DNA from: Mycoplasmatota bacterium
GTDB lineage: Bacteria; Bacillota_I; Bacilli_A; Izemoplasmatales; Izemoplasmataceae
DNA length: 36,850 bases
Direction: 5' to 3'
Assembly (NCBI GenBank): GCA_030600605.1
Contig: JAUVLT010000012.1
Location: 1 to 36,850, forward strand
A program made the position numbers and the translations under genes. Below the pieces are notes generated by a model. It saw only the letters and a program-made list of their open reading frames with translations. It had not been told where the DNA came from and did not search any database. Below, piece after piece: positions 1 to 7,274 of this stretch; the stretch's first letter is position 1, and every line of letters starts with the position of its first letter.

Positions 1-66
1 ATTGGAGATTTAGATTTAGAGGAATACTCGTATAGAATTTCTTTTACAGGTTTATTATTTAACTAA
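1..66 (+). CDS. C-terminal end of an upstream gene (partial)
   Basis: Frame 1 is open from the first base to a TAA at 64-66 and gives 21 residues ending in GLLFN. A terminator hairpin follows 17 bases later, which supports a real gene end. The fragment is too short to assign a family. Confidence 0.5.
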   Translation: MGDLDLEEYSYRISFTGLLFN

Positions 67-82
67 TGATATAATTAATTAT

Positions 83-112
83 AAAAAAAGTGCTAATTTT
101 AGCATTTTTTTT
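83..112. terminator. Bidirectional intrinsic terminator
   Basis: An A-run, the stem GTGCTAA/TTAGCAT and a T-run make a hairpin that works on both strands. It lies between the upstream + gene and the stop of the convergent GNAT gene. Confidence 0.75.
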
Positions 113-117
113 GGTTA

Positions 118-399
118 TTACGTATATAGTATATCTTTATATTCATCATTTCTAGTCATTTTAACAACTGCATAAGAACATTTTGGTATGATTAGTAAAT
201 CATTTTCCTTCGCAAAATTTACTACTTTACTTAGAAGTTTTCCAGCAATGGATTTTCCACGAAGTTCTACATCTACAAATGTATGATTAATGACAATAAC
301 TTTTTCTTGTTCATAGTAATATGTTATTCTTGCAATATCATTTTCTTCACTTTCGCCTATAAAAAAACGATTATTTCCTTTTTTGATTTGCATGTCCAT
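118..399 (-). CDS. Small GNAT-like acetyltransferase (PF14542 type)
   Basis: A 93-residue protein that resembles the minimal GCN5-related acetyltransferase family also seen in YjdJ-like proteins. These keep only the acetyl-CoA-binding core. The section HTFVDVELRGKSIAGKLL corresponds to GNAT motif A, with RGKSIAGKL as the pyrophosphate-binding loop, and is followed by the typical IIPKCSYAVVKM strand with Cys. Substrate is unknown. A GTG nine bases further upstream lies inside the Shine-Dalgarno GAGGAGGTG, so the ATG at 399, seven bases after it, is preferred. It is monocistronic, with its own promoter and a shared terminator. Confidence 0.8.
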   Translation of the reverse strand: MDMQIKKGNNRFFIGESEENDIARITYYYEQEKVIVINHTFVDVELRGKSIAGKLLSKVVNFAKENDLLIIPKCSYAVVKMTRNDEYKDILYT

Positions 400-428
400 T
401 TTGAGCACCTCCTCGAGTTTATGTTTTA

Positions 429-457
429 ATTATAATCAAATTAAAAGGATTCTACAA
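429..457 (-). promoter_or_regulatory. Promoter of the small GNAT gene
   Basis: On the minus strand, TTGTAG (452-457) and a perfect TATAAT (429-434) are separated by 17 bases, just ahead of the ribosome binding site. Confidence 0.6.
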
Positions 458-477
458 CTAATGTGATTTTAATATTG

Positions 478-506
478 TTGTCTATACTATCCATAAATGA
501 TAGAAT
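478..506 (+). promoter_or_regulatory. Promoter of the LysE-type exporter gene
   Basis: TTGTCT (478-483), a 17-base spacer and TAGAAT (501-506), the latter preceded by TG one base away as an extended -10. The inverted repeat CTATC-N7-GATAG (487-503) overlaps the spacer and -10 and could be an operator. Confidence 0.5.
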
Positions 507-533
507 TAGTTATTAAATGAGGATGTGGTATTT

Positions 534-1115
534 ATGAATGCTGTCTATATTTATATTTTAGTAGCTATTTTCACGCCAGGACCTAACAACGTAATGTCAT
601 CAGCATCTTCTTCAAGGATTGGATTTTTAAAAACATTACCTTTTATGGCTGGAGTACTTGTGGGTACTTTTCTTGTTTTTTGTTTGACAAGTATTTTTTA
701 CGTTGCTTTATATGATAAAATACCAATAATTAAGACATATATAGGATTTATTGGGGCTGCATATATATGTTTTTTAGCTTTTAAAATAGCTATAACTGAT
801 AATTTAAAAGAAACAAAAAATATTAAATCTAAGAACTTGTTTTTTAAAGCGATATTTTTAACTTTTGTGAACCCGAAAGTAATTATTTTTGGACTAACAG
901 TTACTGGATTGTTTTATAGATGGGGAATAAATATTGAACAACTATTAAAAGTCTCTTCTGCCTTAGCATCATTATGTTTTTTATCAGTGATAATTTGGGG
1001 TGGCTTTGGATATCTATTTATGAGGGTTTTAGCGCAATACCAAAAAGTATTTAATACGATAATGGCATCTTTATTAATATTTAGTGCATTACTAATTATT
1101 ATAGATACAGTTTAG
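534..1115 (+). CDS. LysE/RhtB-family amino-acid exporter
   Basis: A 193-residue integral membrane protein with about six hydrophobic segments. The family hallmark TPGPNNVM is near the N-terminus, and FVNPKVIIF stands where LysE/RhtB proteins carry their conserved NPK motif. Members export amino acids such as lysine, homoserine, threonine or leucine, or related small metabolites; the substrate cannot be read from sequence. GAGG at 519-522 precedes ATG 534 by 11 bases. A GTG at 525 is only two bases from the SD and is less likely. The Nudix gene starts nine bases after the stop, so the two are probably co-transcribed. Confidence 0.85.
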   Translation: MNAVYIYILVAIFTPGPNNVMSSASSSRIGFLKTLPFMAGVLVGTFLVFCLTSIFYVALYDKIPIIKTYIGFIGAAYICFLAFKIAITDNLKETKNIKSKNLFFKAIFLTFVNPKVIIFGLTVTGLFYRWGINIEQLLKVSSALASLCFLSVIIWGGFGYLFMRVLAQYQKVFNTIMASLLIFSALLIIIDTV

Positions 1116-1124
1116 GGGGACAAT

Positions 1125-1664
1125 ATGAAATTAACAGAGAAAACACTTAGGAGCAAATTAGTATATTCAAATTCCTTTTTAGATTTATATGAAGATGAGG
1201 TATTGTTACCTAACAATAAAGTTAGTAAAAGGATTTATGCTAAACACTTAGGAGCTGCCGCAGTACTTCCGATTACAAAGGATAATAAAGTAGTTCTTAC
1301 TAAACAATATCGTTATCCAATAAAATCAGTAAGTATTGAAATACCTGCGGGTAAAAAAGATTTTAAAGGTGAACTAGGAATTGATTGTGTTAAAAGAGAA
1401 CTTGAAGAAGAAACTAATTATACATCAGACAATCTTCAATTCTTATTGAGTACACATAATTGTGTTGGATATAGTAATGAAGCAATTGAAATATATATAG
1501 CTTATGATTGCATTTATGAAAAAGGAATAAGAGAAAGTGATGAAGATGAATTTATCGAGACCAAAGTATATGAACTAGAAGAGGTAATAAAACTTATTGA
1601 TACTGGTGTTATCACTGATGCTAAAACGATTATTGCTGTTCAAGCATATCTTTTAAAAAGATAA
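1125..1664 (+). CDS. nudF: Nudix hydrolase, ADP-ribose pyrophosphatase-like
   Basis: A 179-residue protein of the NudF/YqkG type, which cleaves ADP-ribose or related nucleoside-diphosphate sugars to AMP plus sugar phosphate. The typical beta-strand lead-in (KQYRYPIKSVSIEIPAG) precedes the Nudix box, where Gly76, Glu83, Arg91, Glu92, Glu95 and Glu96 supply the metal site. Two departures are visible: there is one extra residue between Gly76 and Glu83 (x6 instead of x5), and the Gly after the EExx helix is Asn98. The catalytic glutamates remain, so activity is likely. The start follows AGGGGGAC. Confidence 0.85.
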   Translation: MKLTEKTLRSKLVYSNSFLDLYEDEVLLPNNKVSKRIYAKHLGAAAVLPITKDNKVVLTKQYRYPIKSVSIEIPAGKKDFKGELGIDCVKRELEEETNYTSDNLQFLLSTHNCVGYSNEAIEIYIAYDCIYEKGIRESDEDEFIETKVYELEEVIKLIDTGVITDAKTIIAVQAYLLKR

Positions 1665-1695
1665 TCTCATCATTATTTTCAGCTAGTTTTGTTTC

Positions 1696-1724
1696 TTGAA
1701 TAAAGATAACTAATATTGTAAAAT
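1696..1724 (+). promoter_or_regulatory. Promoter of the acyltransferase-to-cyclase operon
   Basis: TTGAAT (1696-1701), 17-base spacer and TAAAAT (1719-1724). Both boxes are five of six to consensus. The five following genes are closely spaced up to the terminator at 5723, so this promoter may drive all of them. Confidence 0.65.
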
Positions 1725-1752
1725 ACTATTAAGACAAACCGTGAGGTGCATG

Positions 1753-2901
1753 ATGAAAAAGACTAAAAAAGAGATTTTTCAAGATGTAGTATTAACTATA
1801 ATTCGTCCACTAGTTCATATATGGATGTTTTTTGATATGAAAGTAAAAATAAATAAAGGTGAGGGAGTAAATTTTAAGACAAAAAAGCCTTATATTATGT
1901 TGGCTAATCATACCTATTTATTTGATGTAGTTCAAGTTCCATTGCGTTGGAAAGTAGCTTCATATGTGGTAGCTTCTCAAACGCTTTTTACAATACAGCC
2001 AACTAAATTTTTATTTACTCATATTGCACATATTATTCCAAAGTCCAAAGGAGCTAGTGATCTAAGAACTGCCAGAGGATTAATTAGTGCTGTAAAAAAA
2101 GGATATCCTATTTTGATATTTCCTGAAGGTAATTCAACATTTTATGGTTCAACAAAATATATTGAAGAATCAACTATGAAGTTGATTAAGAAATTAAAAG
2201 TGGATGTAATTACTTGTAATGTAAAGGGTGGTTATCTTTCTAAACCAAGATGGGCGACAGGAAAAAGAAAAAAACGAAGAGCTGAATTAAATTATGAGCT
2301 TACAATTACTAAAGAAGAATTAAAAGAAATGCCTATGGATGAAATACGTAGTAAAATCCATAAGGCATTATACAATAATGATTATGATTATCAAAGAATG
2401 AAAATGATCAAACATCCAGGAAAAACACTCGCAGAAGGATTAGAAAATGTTATTTATATTTGTTCTGAATGTAAAGCTATTAATTCAATAAAAACATCAG
2501 GAAATAATTTTGAATGTACACAATGTAATACAAAAGGTTATGTTGATGAATATGGATTCCTTCATGGATTTAAATTTGATAACTTATTTGAATGGGATAA
2601 ATACCAAAAGCCATTTAAAGGTGAAGTTGAAAAAGAAGTTATTAAAAGCTCCGGATTTTTAAACTTTTTAAGATTTGAAGATGATGCAAGAATCCCTGTT
2701 GGTGAAGTAGAGTTAATATATAAAGAGGGGAAATTTTATTTCTCTGGAGCATTAGATGAAATAGTAGAATTAAAAGATATTCGTAATCCTGTTATTACTT
2801 TAAGAAGAGATTTATCTTTTGATTATGGAGATAGACATTTTATTATTAAATTAAATCGTTTTGGAGCGAGTTTGTTAAGAGTAGCACAAAACAAATATTA
2901 A
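1753..2901 (+). CDS. PlsC-like acyltransferase with C-terminal zinc ribbon
   Basis: 382 residues. The N-terminal half has the acyl-glycerophosphate acyltransferase signatures: NHTYLFD, an HX4D catalytic pair (His53, Asp58), and IFPEGNSTFYG, the substrate-binding FPEG motif. It should transfer acyl chains to a lysophospholipid or related acceptor at the membrane; an amphipathic segment (IIRPLVHIWMFF) near the start may anchor it. Residues 237-258 form a rubredoxin-like zinc ribbon with CxxC (237, 240) and CxxC (255, 258). The last 110 residues are unrecognised. A zinc ribbon is not part of ordinary PlsC, so this may be a specialised or regulatory version. GAGG six bases before the second ATG selects 1753. 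Confidence 0.8.
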   Translation: MKKTKKEIFQDVVLTIIRPLVHIWMFFDMKVKINKGEGVNFKTKKPYIMLANHTYLFDVVQVPLRWKVASYVVASQTLFTIQPTKFLFTHIAHIIPKSKGASDLRTARGLISAVKKGYPILIFPEGNSTFYGSTKYIEESTMKLIKKLKVDVITCNVKGGYLSKPRWATGKRKKRRAELNYELTITKEELKEMPMDEIRSKIHKALYNNDYDYQRMKMIKHPGKTLAEGLENVIYICSECKAINSIKTSGNNFECTQCNTKGYVDEYGFLHGFKFDNLFEWDKYQKPFKGEVEKEVIKSSGFLNFLRFEDDARIPVGEVELIYKEGKFYFSGALDEIVELKDIRNPVITLRRDLSFDYGDRHFIIKLNRFGASLLRVAQNKY

Positions 2902-2911
2902 GGATGATTCT

Positions 2912-3556
2912 ATGATTATTAATGATGAAAGACTTAGTGATTATCTTAATAAAAATGAATTAATTGAAATGGCAGATATTATGAGTGATGCCTTTGTAAA
3001 TCACTCTAATTTTATCTATACAATAACAGATGCTAAAAGACGTAAAAAAGCACTTTTTAATATATTTTTAATGATTTATAAGATTATTAATATTTATGGG
3101 TTTACTTATATAGTAAGAGAAAAAAATGAAGTGATTGGTTATATTACTTATATGGATGCTAGTGACAAATCACAAATATCATTTAGAAGAATATTAAAAA
3201 CAAGAGGACTTCTTTTAGTCATTAAGTTTTTCTTAATTCTTAAGTTTTCAGAAATTAAAAAGCTTACTAGATATATTAAAACATACAATAGTTATCAAAA
3301 AACAGAGATTAAGGAAGATAAGATTCATCTTTATTCTACTGGGGTTAAGGATAAATATAAGGGTAAAGGATTAATGGGAAAGGCAATTAGAAATACTTAT
3401 CCATATTTTAAAGATTTAGGATATAATGAAATGGTATTGGAAACTGCTGATCCAATAAATATCCCAATATATATTAAGTTAGGGTTTAAAAAAATTGAAA
3501 ACAGAAGTACCGATGATAATCTTCAAACTATATGCTTTATGTCTATGCCATTATAA
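2912..3556 (+). CDS. GNAT-family N-acetyltransferase
   Basis: A 214-residue protein. The C-terminal half has the acetyl-CoA loop in STGVKDKYKGKGLMGKAI (consensus Q/RxxGxG/A appears as YKGKGLMG), then the LETADPINIPIYIKLGFKK section typical of GNAT motif B, in which a bound residue and a GF turn recur. The N-terminal 100 residues are diverged. Substrate unknown. It starts ten bases after the acyltransferase, with AAGGAT as ribosome binding site, so it belongs to the same operon. Confidence 0.8.
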   Translation: MIINDERLSDYLNKNELIEMADIMSDAFVNHSNFIYTITDAKRRKKALFNIFLMIYKIINIYGFTYIVREKNEVIGYITYMDASDKSQISFRRILKTRGLLLVIKFFLILKFSEIKKLTRYIKTYNSYQKTEIKEDKIHLYSTGVKDKYKGKGLMGKAIRNTYPYFKDLGYNEMVLETADPINIPIYIKLGFKKIENRSTDDNLQTICFMSMPL

Positions 3557-3583
3557 AAATATAAATACTAAGGAGTTTAACTT

Positions 3584-4300
3584 ATGACAAAAGAGACTTA
3601 TAATTATTTTTCAAATAAAGAATTAGGATATTTTAAGAAAGCAATATTATTTTACGGATTATTTATTGCCATTTTCCTTGGGCTTATTACTTTGATGTTT
3701 TTTTATCAAATTTATTCTTATTTTGTAACATTTATTATTATATTAGTAATAATGTACTTCTTATATAGATTAGTATTTTATGATTTTATCTATTATGTTT
3801 CTAAAACAAATGATTTTAAAAGAATTAAACTAATGAAAAAATTCGGGATAACAGAAGAAGTATTAAATTATTTTGAAGGTGAAGTTTTCAAACAATTATT
3901 TGATGATGATTTTGTAATATTACATAAAAATGATGTTTACGTTTTAGCAAAAAGTGATATCACTGATAGTATCCATGCCTTAGGCCTTGCGGTTTATTTC
4001 TTAGATAATACAACAGATGAAATTAGTCCTACTACAAGAGAACTTAGTAATGAGTTGTCAGGCTATATTGTTAATTCTTCAGTTGTTAAAGTTATTTTGT
4101 TAGTTAAAGACAAATTTGAAGAGGATGAAATGGAAGCACTAGAATATGATTCAGCTGTACATAAAAATACAGTTATTATTGGTCTTGAAAAATCAACTAG
4201 CCAATTAATATATAATTACTTTTTAAATGGCGAACAAATTGATGCTTTTTTAGGCAAATTGTTTAAAGTTGATTTAGTAAGAGAAGATTTAAATAATTAG
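3584..4300 (+). CDS. Membrane protein of unknown function
   Basis: I do not recognise a family. The 238-residue protein has two hydrophobic helices at about 20-41 and 45-65, joined by a short turn, then a soluble mixed alpha/beta region to the C-terminus rich in Asp and Glu. The charge pattern (KKAI before helix 1; KTNDFKRIKLMKK after helix 2) puts both ends in the cytoplasm. It lies in the same operon as the acyltransferase and the diguanylate cyclase, with AAGGAG as ribosome binding site. A membrane-tethered cytoplasmic domain is all that can be supported. Confidence 0.6.
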   Translation: MTKETYNYFSNKELGYFKKAILFYGLFIAIFLGLITLMFFYQIYSYFVTFIIILVIMYFLYRLVFYDFIYYVSKTNDFKRIKLMKKFGITEEVLNYFEGEVFKQLFDDDFVILHKNDVYVLAKSDITDSIHALGLAVYFLDNTTDEISPTTRELSNELSGYIVNSSVVKVILLVKDKFEEDEMEALEYDSAVHKNTVIIGLEKSTSQLIYNYFLNGEQIDAFLGKLFKVDLVREDLNN

Positions 4301-4318
4301 TAATCCAAGGAGAGAATA

Positions 4319-4576
4319 ATGAGTATTTTTGAAATAGGAATGTTGGTTTGTTTTGGATTTGCTTGGCCAACTGCAATACATAAAAGTATTAAAAGTAAAA
4401 GTATTGAAGGTAAAAGTTTATTGTTTATTTATGTTATAATGATGGGGTACATTTTTGGAATTATCCATAAAGCCATATTTAGTCTTGATTTTGTTATAGT
4501 ATTATATATAGCAAACTTATTAATGGTGTTTACGGATTTATTGCTTTATTATCGAAATAAAAAATTACCAGTATAA
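4319..4576 (+). CDS. Three-helix PQ-loop (SemiSWEET-like) membrane protein
   Basis: 85 residues with three hydrophobic helices. The first ends in FAWPTAIHKSIKSKSIEGKS, matching the PQ-loop pattern: a Pro-containing turn after helix 1, a basic loop, then K-S/G-x-S leading into helix 2. The length and helix count match bacterial SemiSWEET units, which dimerise to form a small-solute carrier. It may equally belong to the uncharacterised short PQ-loop proteins of Bacillota. Substrate unknown. The start follows AAGGAGAG, and the cyclase gene begins 15 bases after the stop. Confidence 0.65.
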   Translation: MSIFEIGMLVCFGFAWPTAIHKSIKSKSIEGKSLLFIYVIMMGYIFGIIHKAIFSLDFVIVLYIANLLMVFTDLLLYYRNKKLPV

Positions 4577-4591
4577 GGAGGAATTGATATT

Positions 4592-5740
4592 ATGTCAATT
4601 GATCTATTTGTTAAATATGATATTAATTTTTATTCAGCATTTTTTTTAATGGTTATCCTCATAACCATTTATATGAAAAAAGATATATATAGTTATTCAA
4701 GTAAAATATTTAAACTGATTATTATAACAAACATTTTTTTATTAGTTTTTGAGGGCCTTACATTTTTTGCTAATGAGTTTGATGGAAGATTTGCTTGGTA
4801 TTGTAATTATATACTTAACTTTATTGTTTTTTTAATCACACCGTTAGTTGGTAGTTTTTGGGCAACTTATATTGATTTTAAAATTTACGGATCTAAAGAT
4901 AGAATAGCAAAAAGACTTTACTATTTGTATCCATTCATTATTGGAGTAGTATTGTTAGTAATAAACCTATTTTATCCAGTGTTATTTAGTATTAGTGAAC
5001 AAAACACTTACCAAAGAGAGCCTTTAATATTTGTTAATGTAGCAACATTATATTTGTTATTATGTTACGTTTTTTTCCTCGTAGTAAAAAAACGAAACTC
5101 ACTTGAAAAAAACGTTCTTTCTGGTGTGCTTTTCTTTATGCTTTTCCCAGCAATAGGAGGAGCAATTCAAATGCTTTTTTATGGAGTATCTTCGTTATTC
5201 TCTATGATGACTTTAGGGATTGTAGCTACTTATATTTTTATGGAGACAATTGTTACTTCAAAAGATTATATAACGAATCTTTATACGAGAATAAAATCAG
5301 ATGAACATATTAAGATACTGATAGATAAGCATGTCGAATTTGCTGTGATTATGATTGATTTAGATGATTTTAAAGCTTTAAACGATTTACATGGACATAC
5401 TGAAGGGGATAAAGTATTGAAAAGTTTTGGAATTGTACTTAAGAATGTTTTTGATTATAAATCGCTTGTATCTAGATTTGGTGGAGATGAGTTTTTGATT
5501 GTTGTCGAATCAAAAGATGAAGAAAAAATAAGTGATTATAAAAAAACTATATATAAGGAATTAAAAAATGAATCAAATCAAAATGAATTATTGAATACTT
5601 TAAAATTTAGTTATGGATCAAGTTTTTTTAGAGAGGGAGACCATAAAACACTTGATGAAATAATTGTTGAGGCTGATAACCAAATGTACTTAGATAAAGC
5701 TATAAATAAGAATTATAAAAGAAGAAGAAGTGACGAATAA
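4592..5740 (+). CDS. Membrane diguanylate cyclase (7TM + GGDEF)
   Basis: A 382-residue protein with about seven transmembrane helices (residues 10-220) and one GGDEF domain (about 230-375). GGDEF domains condense two GTP into c-di-GMP. The active-site FGGDEF is intact at 297-301, and the metal-binding IDLDDFKALND motif is present upstream, so catalysis is expected. The inhibitory I-site is missing: the residues aligned with RxxD read DYKS, so product feedback is unlikely. The N-terminal membrane part resembles a ligand-sensing module, but I do not recognise the family. It is the last gene of its operon; the terminator stem uses its final codons. RBS is AAGGAGG. It could feed the riboswitch at 19609. 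Confidence 0.9.
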   Translation: MSIDLFVKYDINFYSAFFLMVILITIYMKKDIYSYSSKIFKLIIITNIFLLVFEGLTFFANEFDGRFAWYCNYILNFIVFLITPLVGSFWATYIDFKIYGSKDRIAKRLYYLYPFIIGVVLLVINLFYPVLFSISEQNTYQREPLIFVNVATLYLLLCYVFFLVVKKRNSLEKNVLSGVLFFMLFPAIGGAIQMLFYGVSSLFSMMTLGIVATYIFMETIVTSKDYITNLYTRIKSDEHIKILIDKHVEFAVIMIDLDDFKALNDLHGHTEGDKVLKSFGIVLKNVFDYKSLVSRFGGDEFLIVVESKDEEKISDYKKTIYKELKNESNQNELLNTLKFSYGSSFFREGDHKTLDEIIVEADNQMYLDKAINKNYKRRRSDE

Positions 5741-5760
5741 TGTCATTTCTTTTATTTTCT
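5723..5760 (+). terminator. Intrinsic terminator of the cyclase operon
   Basis: A 12-bp stem with G.U pairs (5723-5734 with 5742-5753) around loop GAATAAT, followed by a T-rich tract. The 5' arm encodes the last codons of the cyclase. Confidence 0.7.
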
Positions 5761-5769
5761 AATATATGG

Positions 5770-5775
5770 TATAAT
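5770..5775 (+). promoter_or_regulatory. -10 box ahead of the DUF445 gene
   Basis: A perfect TATAAT 28 bases before the start codon. The matching -35 is poor (TTCTTT at 5747-5752), so an activator or other contacts may help. Confidence 0.5.
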
Positions 5776-5802
5776 TATTGTACAAACTAAGGAGTGATTA
5801 AC

Positions 5803-6399
5803 ATGGAGATTATTAGATTTTTTATAATGGTATTAATTGGAGGATTGATTGGATGGCTTACAAATAAAGTAGCAATAAAGATGCTATTTAGACCAGTTAA
5901 TCCTATTAGAATATTATTTTTTACTTTTCAAGGTGTCTTTCCAAAAAGAAAAGATATAATGGCTATATCACTTGCTGACACTATTGAAAAAGAATTATTA
6001 TCTAAAGAAGTAATTTTGAATAAAATAATGAACGAAGAAAATCTAGAGAATATTAAGAAGCAAGTTTCAGATGCATTATTAGTAAAAGTTACTAATAAAA
6101 TACCTTCAATGGTAAGAATGTTTTTAGGAAGTAATGTTGATCAAATGATGAAAGACTTTTTTGAAAAAGAAGGAGATAGTCTTTTTGATGAATTGATTGA
6201 TAAATTTAAAGAAACAGGACTTGAAAATTTAAACATTAGAGAGATTGTTGTTGAGAGAATAAATGATTTAGATTTTATAGAGTTTGAAAAAATTATCTTT
6301 GGATTAATGAATAGAGAATTAAAGCATATTGAAATTATCGGTTTAGTTTTAGGTTCCTTAATTGGTATAGTCCAATATGCAATTACAGTATTTTTATAG
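5803..6399 (+). CDS. DUF445-family membrane protein
   Basis: 198 residues. The N-terminus has the DUF445 (YheB-like) signature: a hydrophobic helix with GGLIGWLTNKVAIKMLFRP, then QGVFPKRK. A charged helical middle part follows, and a second hydrophobic helix (about 178-196) closes the protein. Known members are longer (about 370-400 residues) with a repeated helical part, so this is a short version. Function of the family is not established; in Bacillus YheB is a membrane protein linked to spores, and that role need not hold here. AAGGAG eight bases before ATG 5803 selects this start; the upstream GTG lies within the SD. The DUF2785 gene follows after 14 bases. Confidence 0.8.
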   Translation: MEIIRFFIMVLIGGLIGWLTNKVAIKMLFRPVNPIRILFFTFQGVFPKRKDIMAISLADTIEKELLSKEVILNKIMNEENLENIKKQVSDALLVKVTNKIPSMVRMFLGSNVDQMMKDFFEKEGDSLFDELIDKFKETGLENLNIREIVVERINDLDFIEFEKIIFGLMNRELKHIEIIGLVLGSLIGIVQYAITVFL

Positions 6400-6413
6400 A
6401 GAGGTGATTGGTA

Positions 6414-7259
6414 ATGAATGAAGAATTTATAGAGTTATTGAAAAGAATAAGAGAAAGTAAATTTGAGATTGAAGATGAAATTGATAAATCTAAACTGGCA
6501 GAAACATTAATTAAAAATATTGGTAATCATGATTCATTTGTTAGAGACAGATTAATTTGCCCGACGCTTTCAACACTTTTTTATTATGATCATTTAACAA
6601 AAGAAGAAATAGTTCGATTTACCAAAATTTTAATTGGAGATAAAGGTATGAAATACGATATGCCTAATTATTATGAATTAAGTGTTTTAACAAGATCTTT
6701 TAGTCTTTTGGCAATAGTGATTATTTTATACAGACAGCGAAATGACAAAATATTATCTGATGAATTATTCAAAGAGGTATATAATGAATTTTTAGATTAC
6801 TTTAGAAATGAGACAGACTTTAGAGGTTATATTGAAGATATTGGTTGGGCACATAGTGTTGCACATAGCGCTGATGTATTTAAACAATTATTCAAGTGTG
6901 AAGAGTTAGGAGAAAAAGAGTTTGTTGAGATGTTTGATGTTATTAGAGACCGATTTATGATAAACACATATGTCTTTATGAGTGATGAAGATGAAAGAAT
7001 GGTTTCTGCAATTCACGAAGGCTTAAAAAGAAATGTACTAAAGGAAGAATATATCTTAGATTGGATAAATGGTTTTAGAAGTTTCGAAAAATTAGCGAAA
7101 TTTCCTGAAGATTACAATGTTGATATAAACATAAGAAATTTGTTAAGATCTTTATATTTTAGATTGATTGGAGATCAAACATATCAAAATATACTTGACA
7201 AATTAGTGGATGTTTTAAATGAATTAAATACTCATAAAAAAGAAAAAGTTACTAATTAG
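6414..7259 (+). CDS. DUF2785-family protein
   Basis: 281 residues, soluble and mostly helical. The conserved GWAHSVAHSADVFKQL segment near the middle is characteristic of DUF2785, a family of helical-repeat proteins common in Bacillota with no known function. The two closely spaced His residues could bind metal, but nothing shows that. GAGGTG precedes ATG 6414 by a normal distance; an upstream TTG is a weaker choice. It is probably co-transcribed with the DUF445 gene. The last codons lie inside the palindromic terminator shared with the convergent amidase, and the two coding regions overlap by eight bases. Confidence 0.8.
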   Translation: MNEEFIELLKRIRESKFEIEDEIDKSKLAETLIKNIGNHDSFVRDRLICPTLSTLFYYDHLTKEEIVRFTKILIGDKGMKYDMPNYYELSVLTRSFSLLAIVIILYRQRNDKILSDELFKEVYNEFLDYFRNETDFRGYIEDIGWAHSVAHSADVFKQLFKCEELGEKEFVEMFDVIRDRFMINTYVFMSDEDERMVSAIHEGLKRNVLKEEYILDWINGFRSFEKLAKFPEDYNVDINIRNLLRSLYFRLIGDQTYQNILDKLVDVLNELNTHKKEKVTN

Positions 7260-7274
7260 TAACTTTTTCTTTTT
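7237..7274. terminator. Perfect 38-base palindromic bidirectional terminator
   Basis: A perfect inverted repeat with its centre between 7255 and 7256. It holds A5GA5 on one side and T5CT5 on the other, so it ends transcription in both directions. Both flanking genes terminate translation inside it, and each therefore encodes the same C-terminal KEKVTN. Confidence 0.85.
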
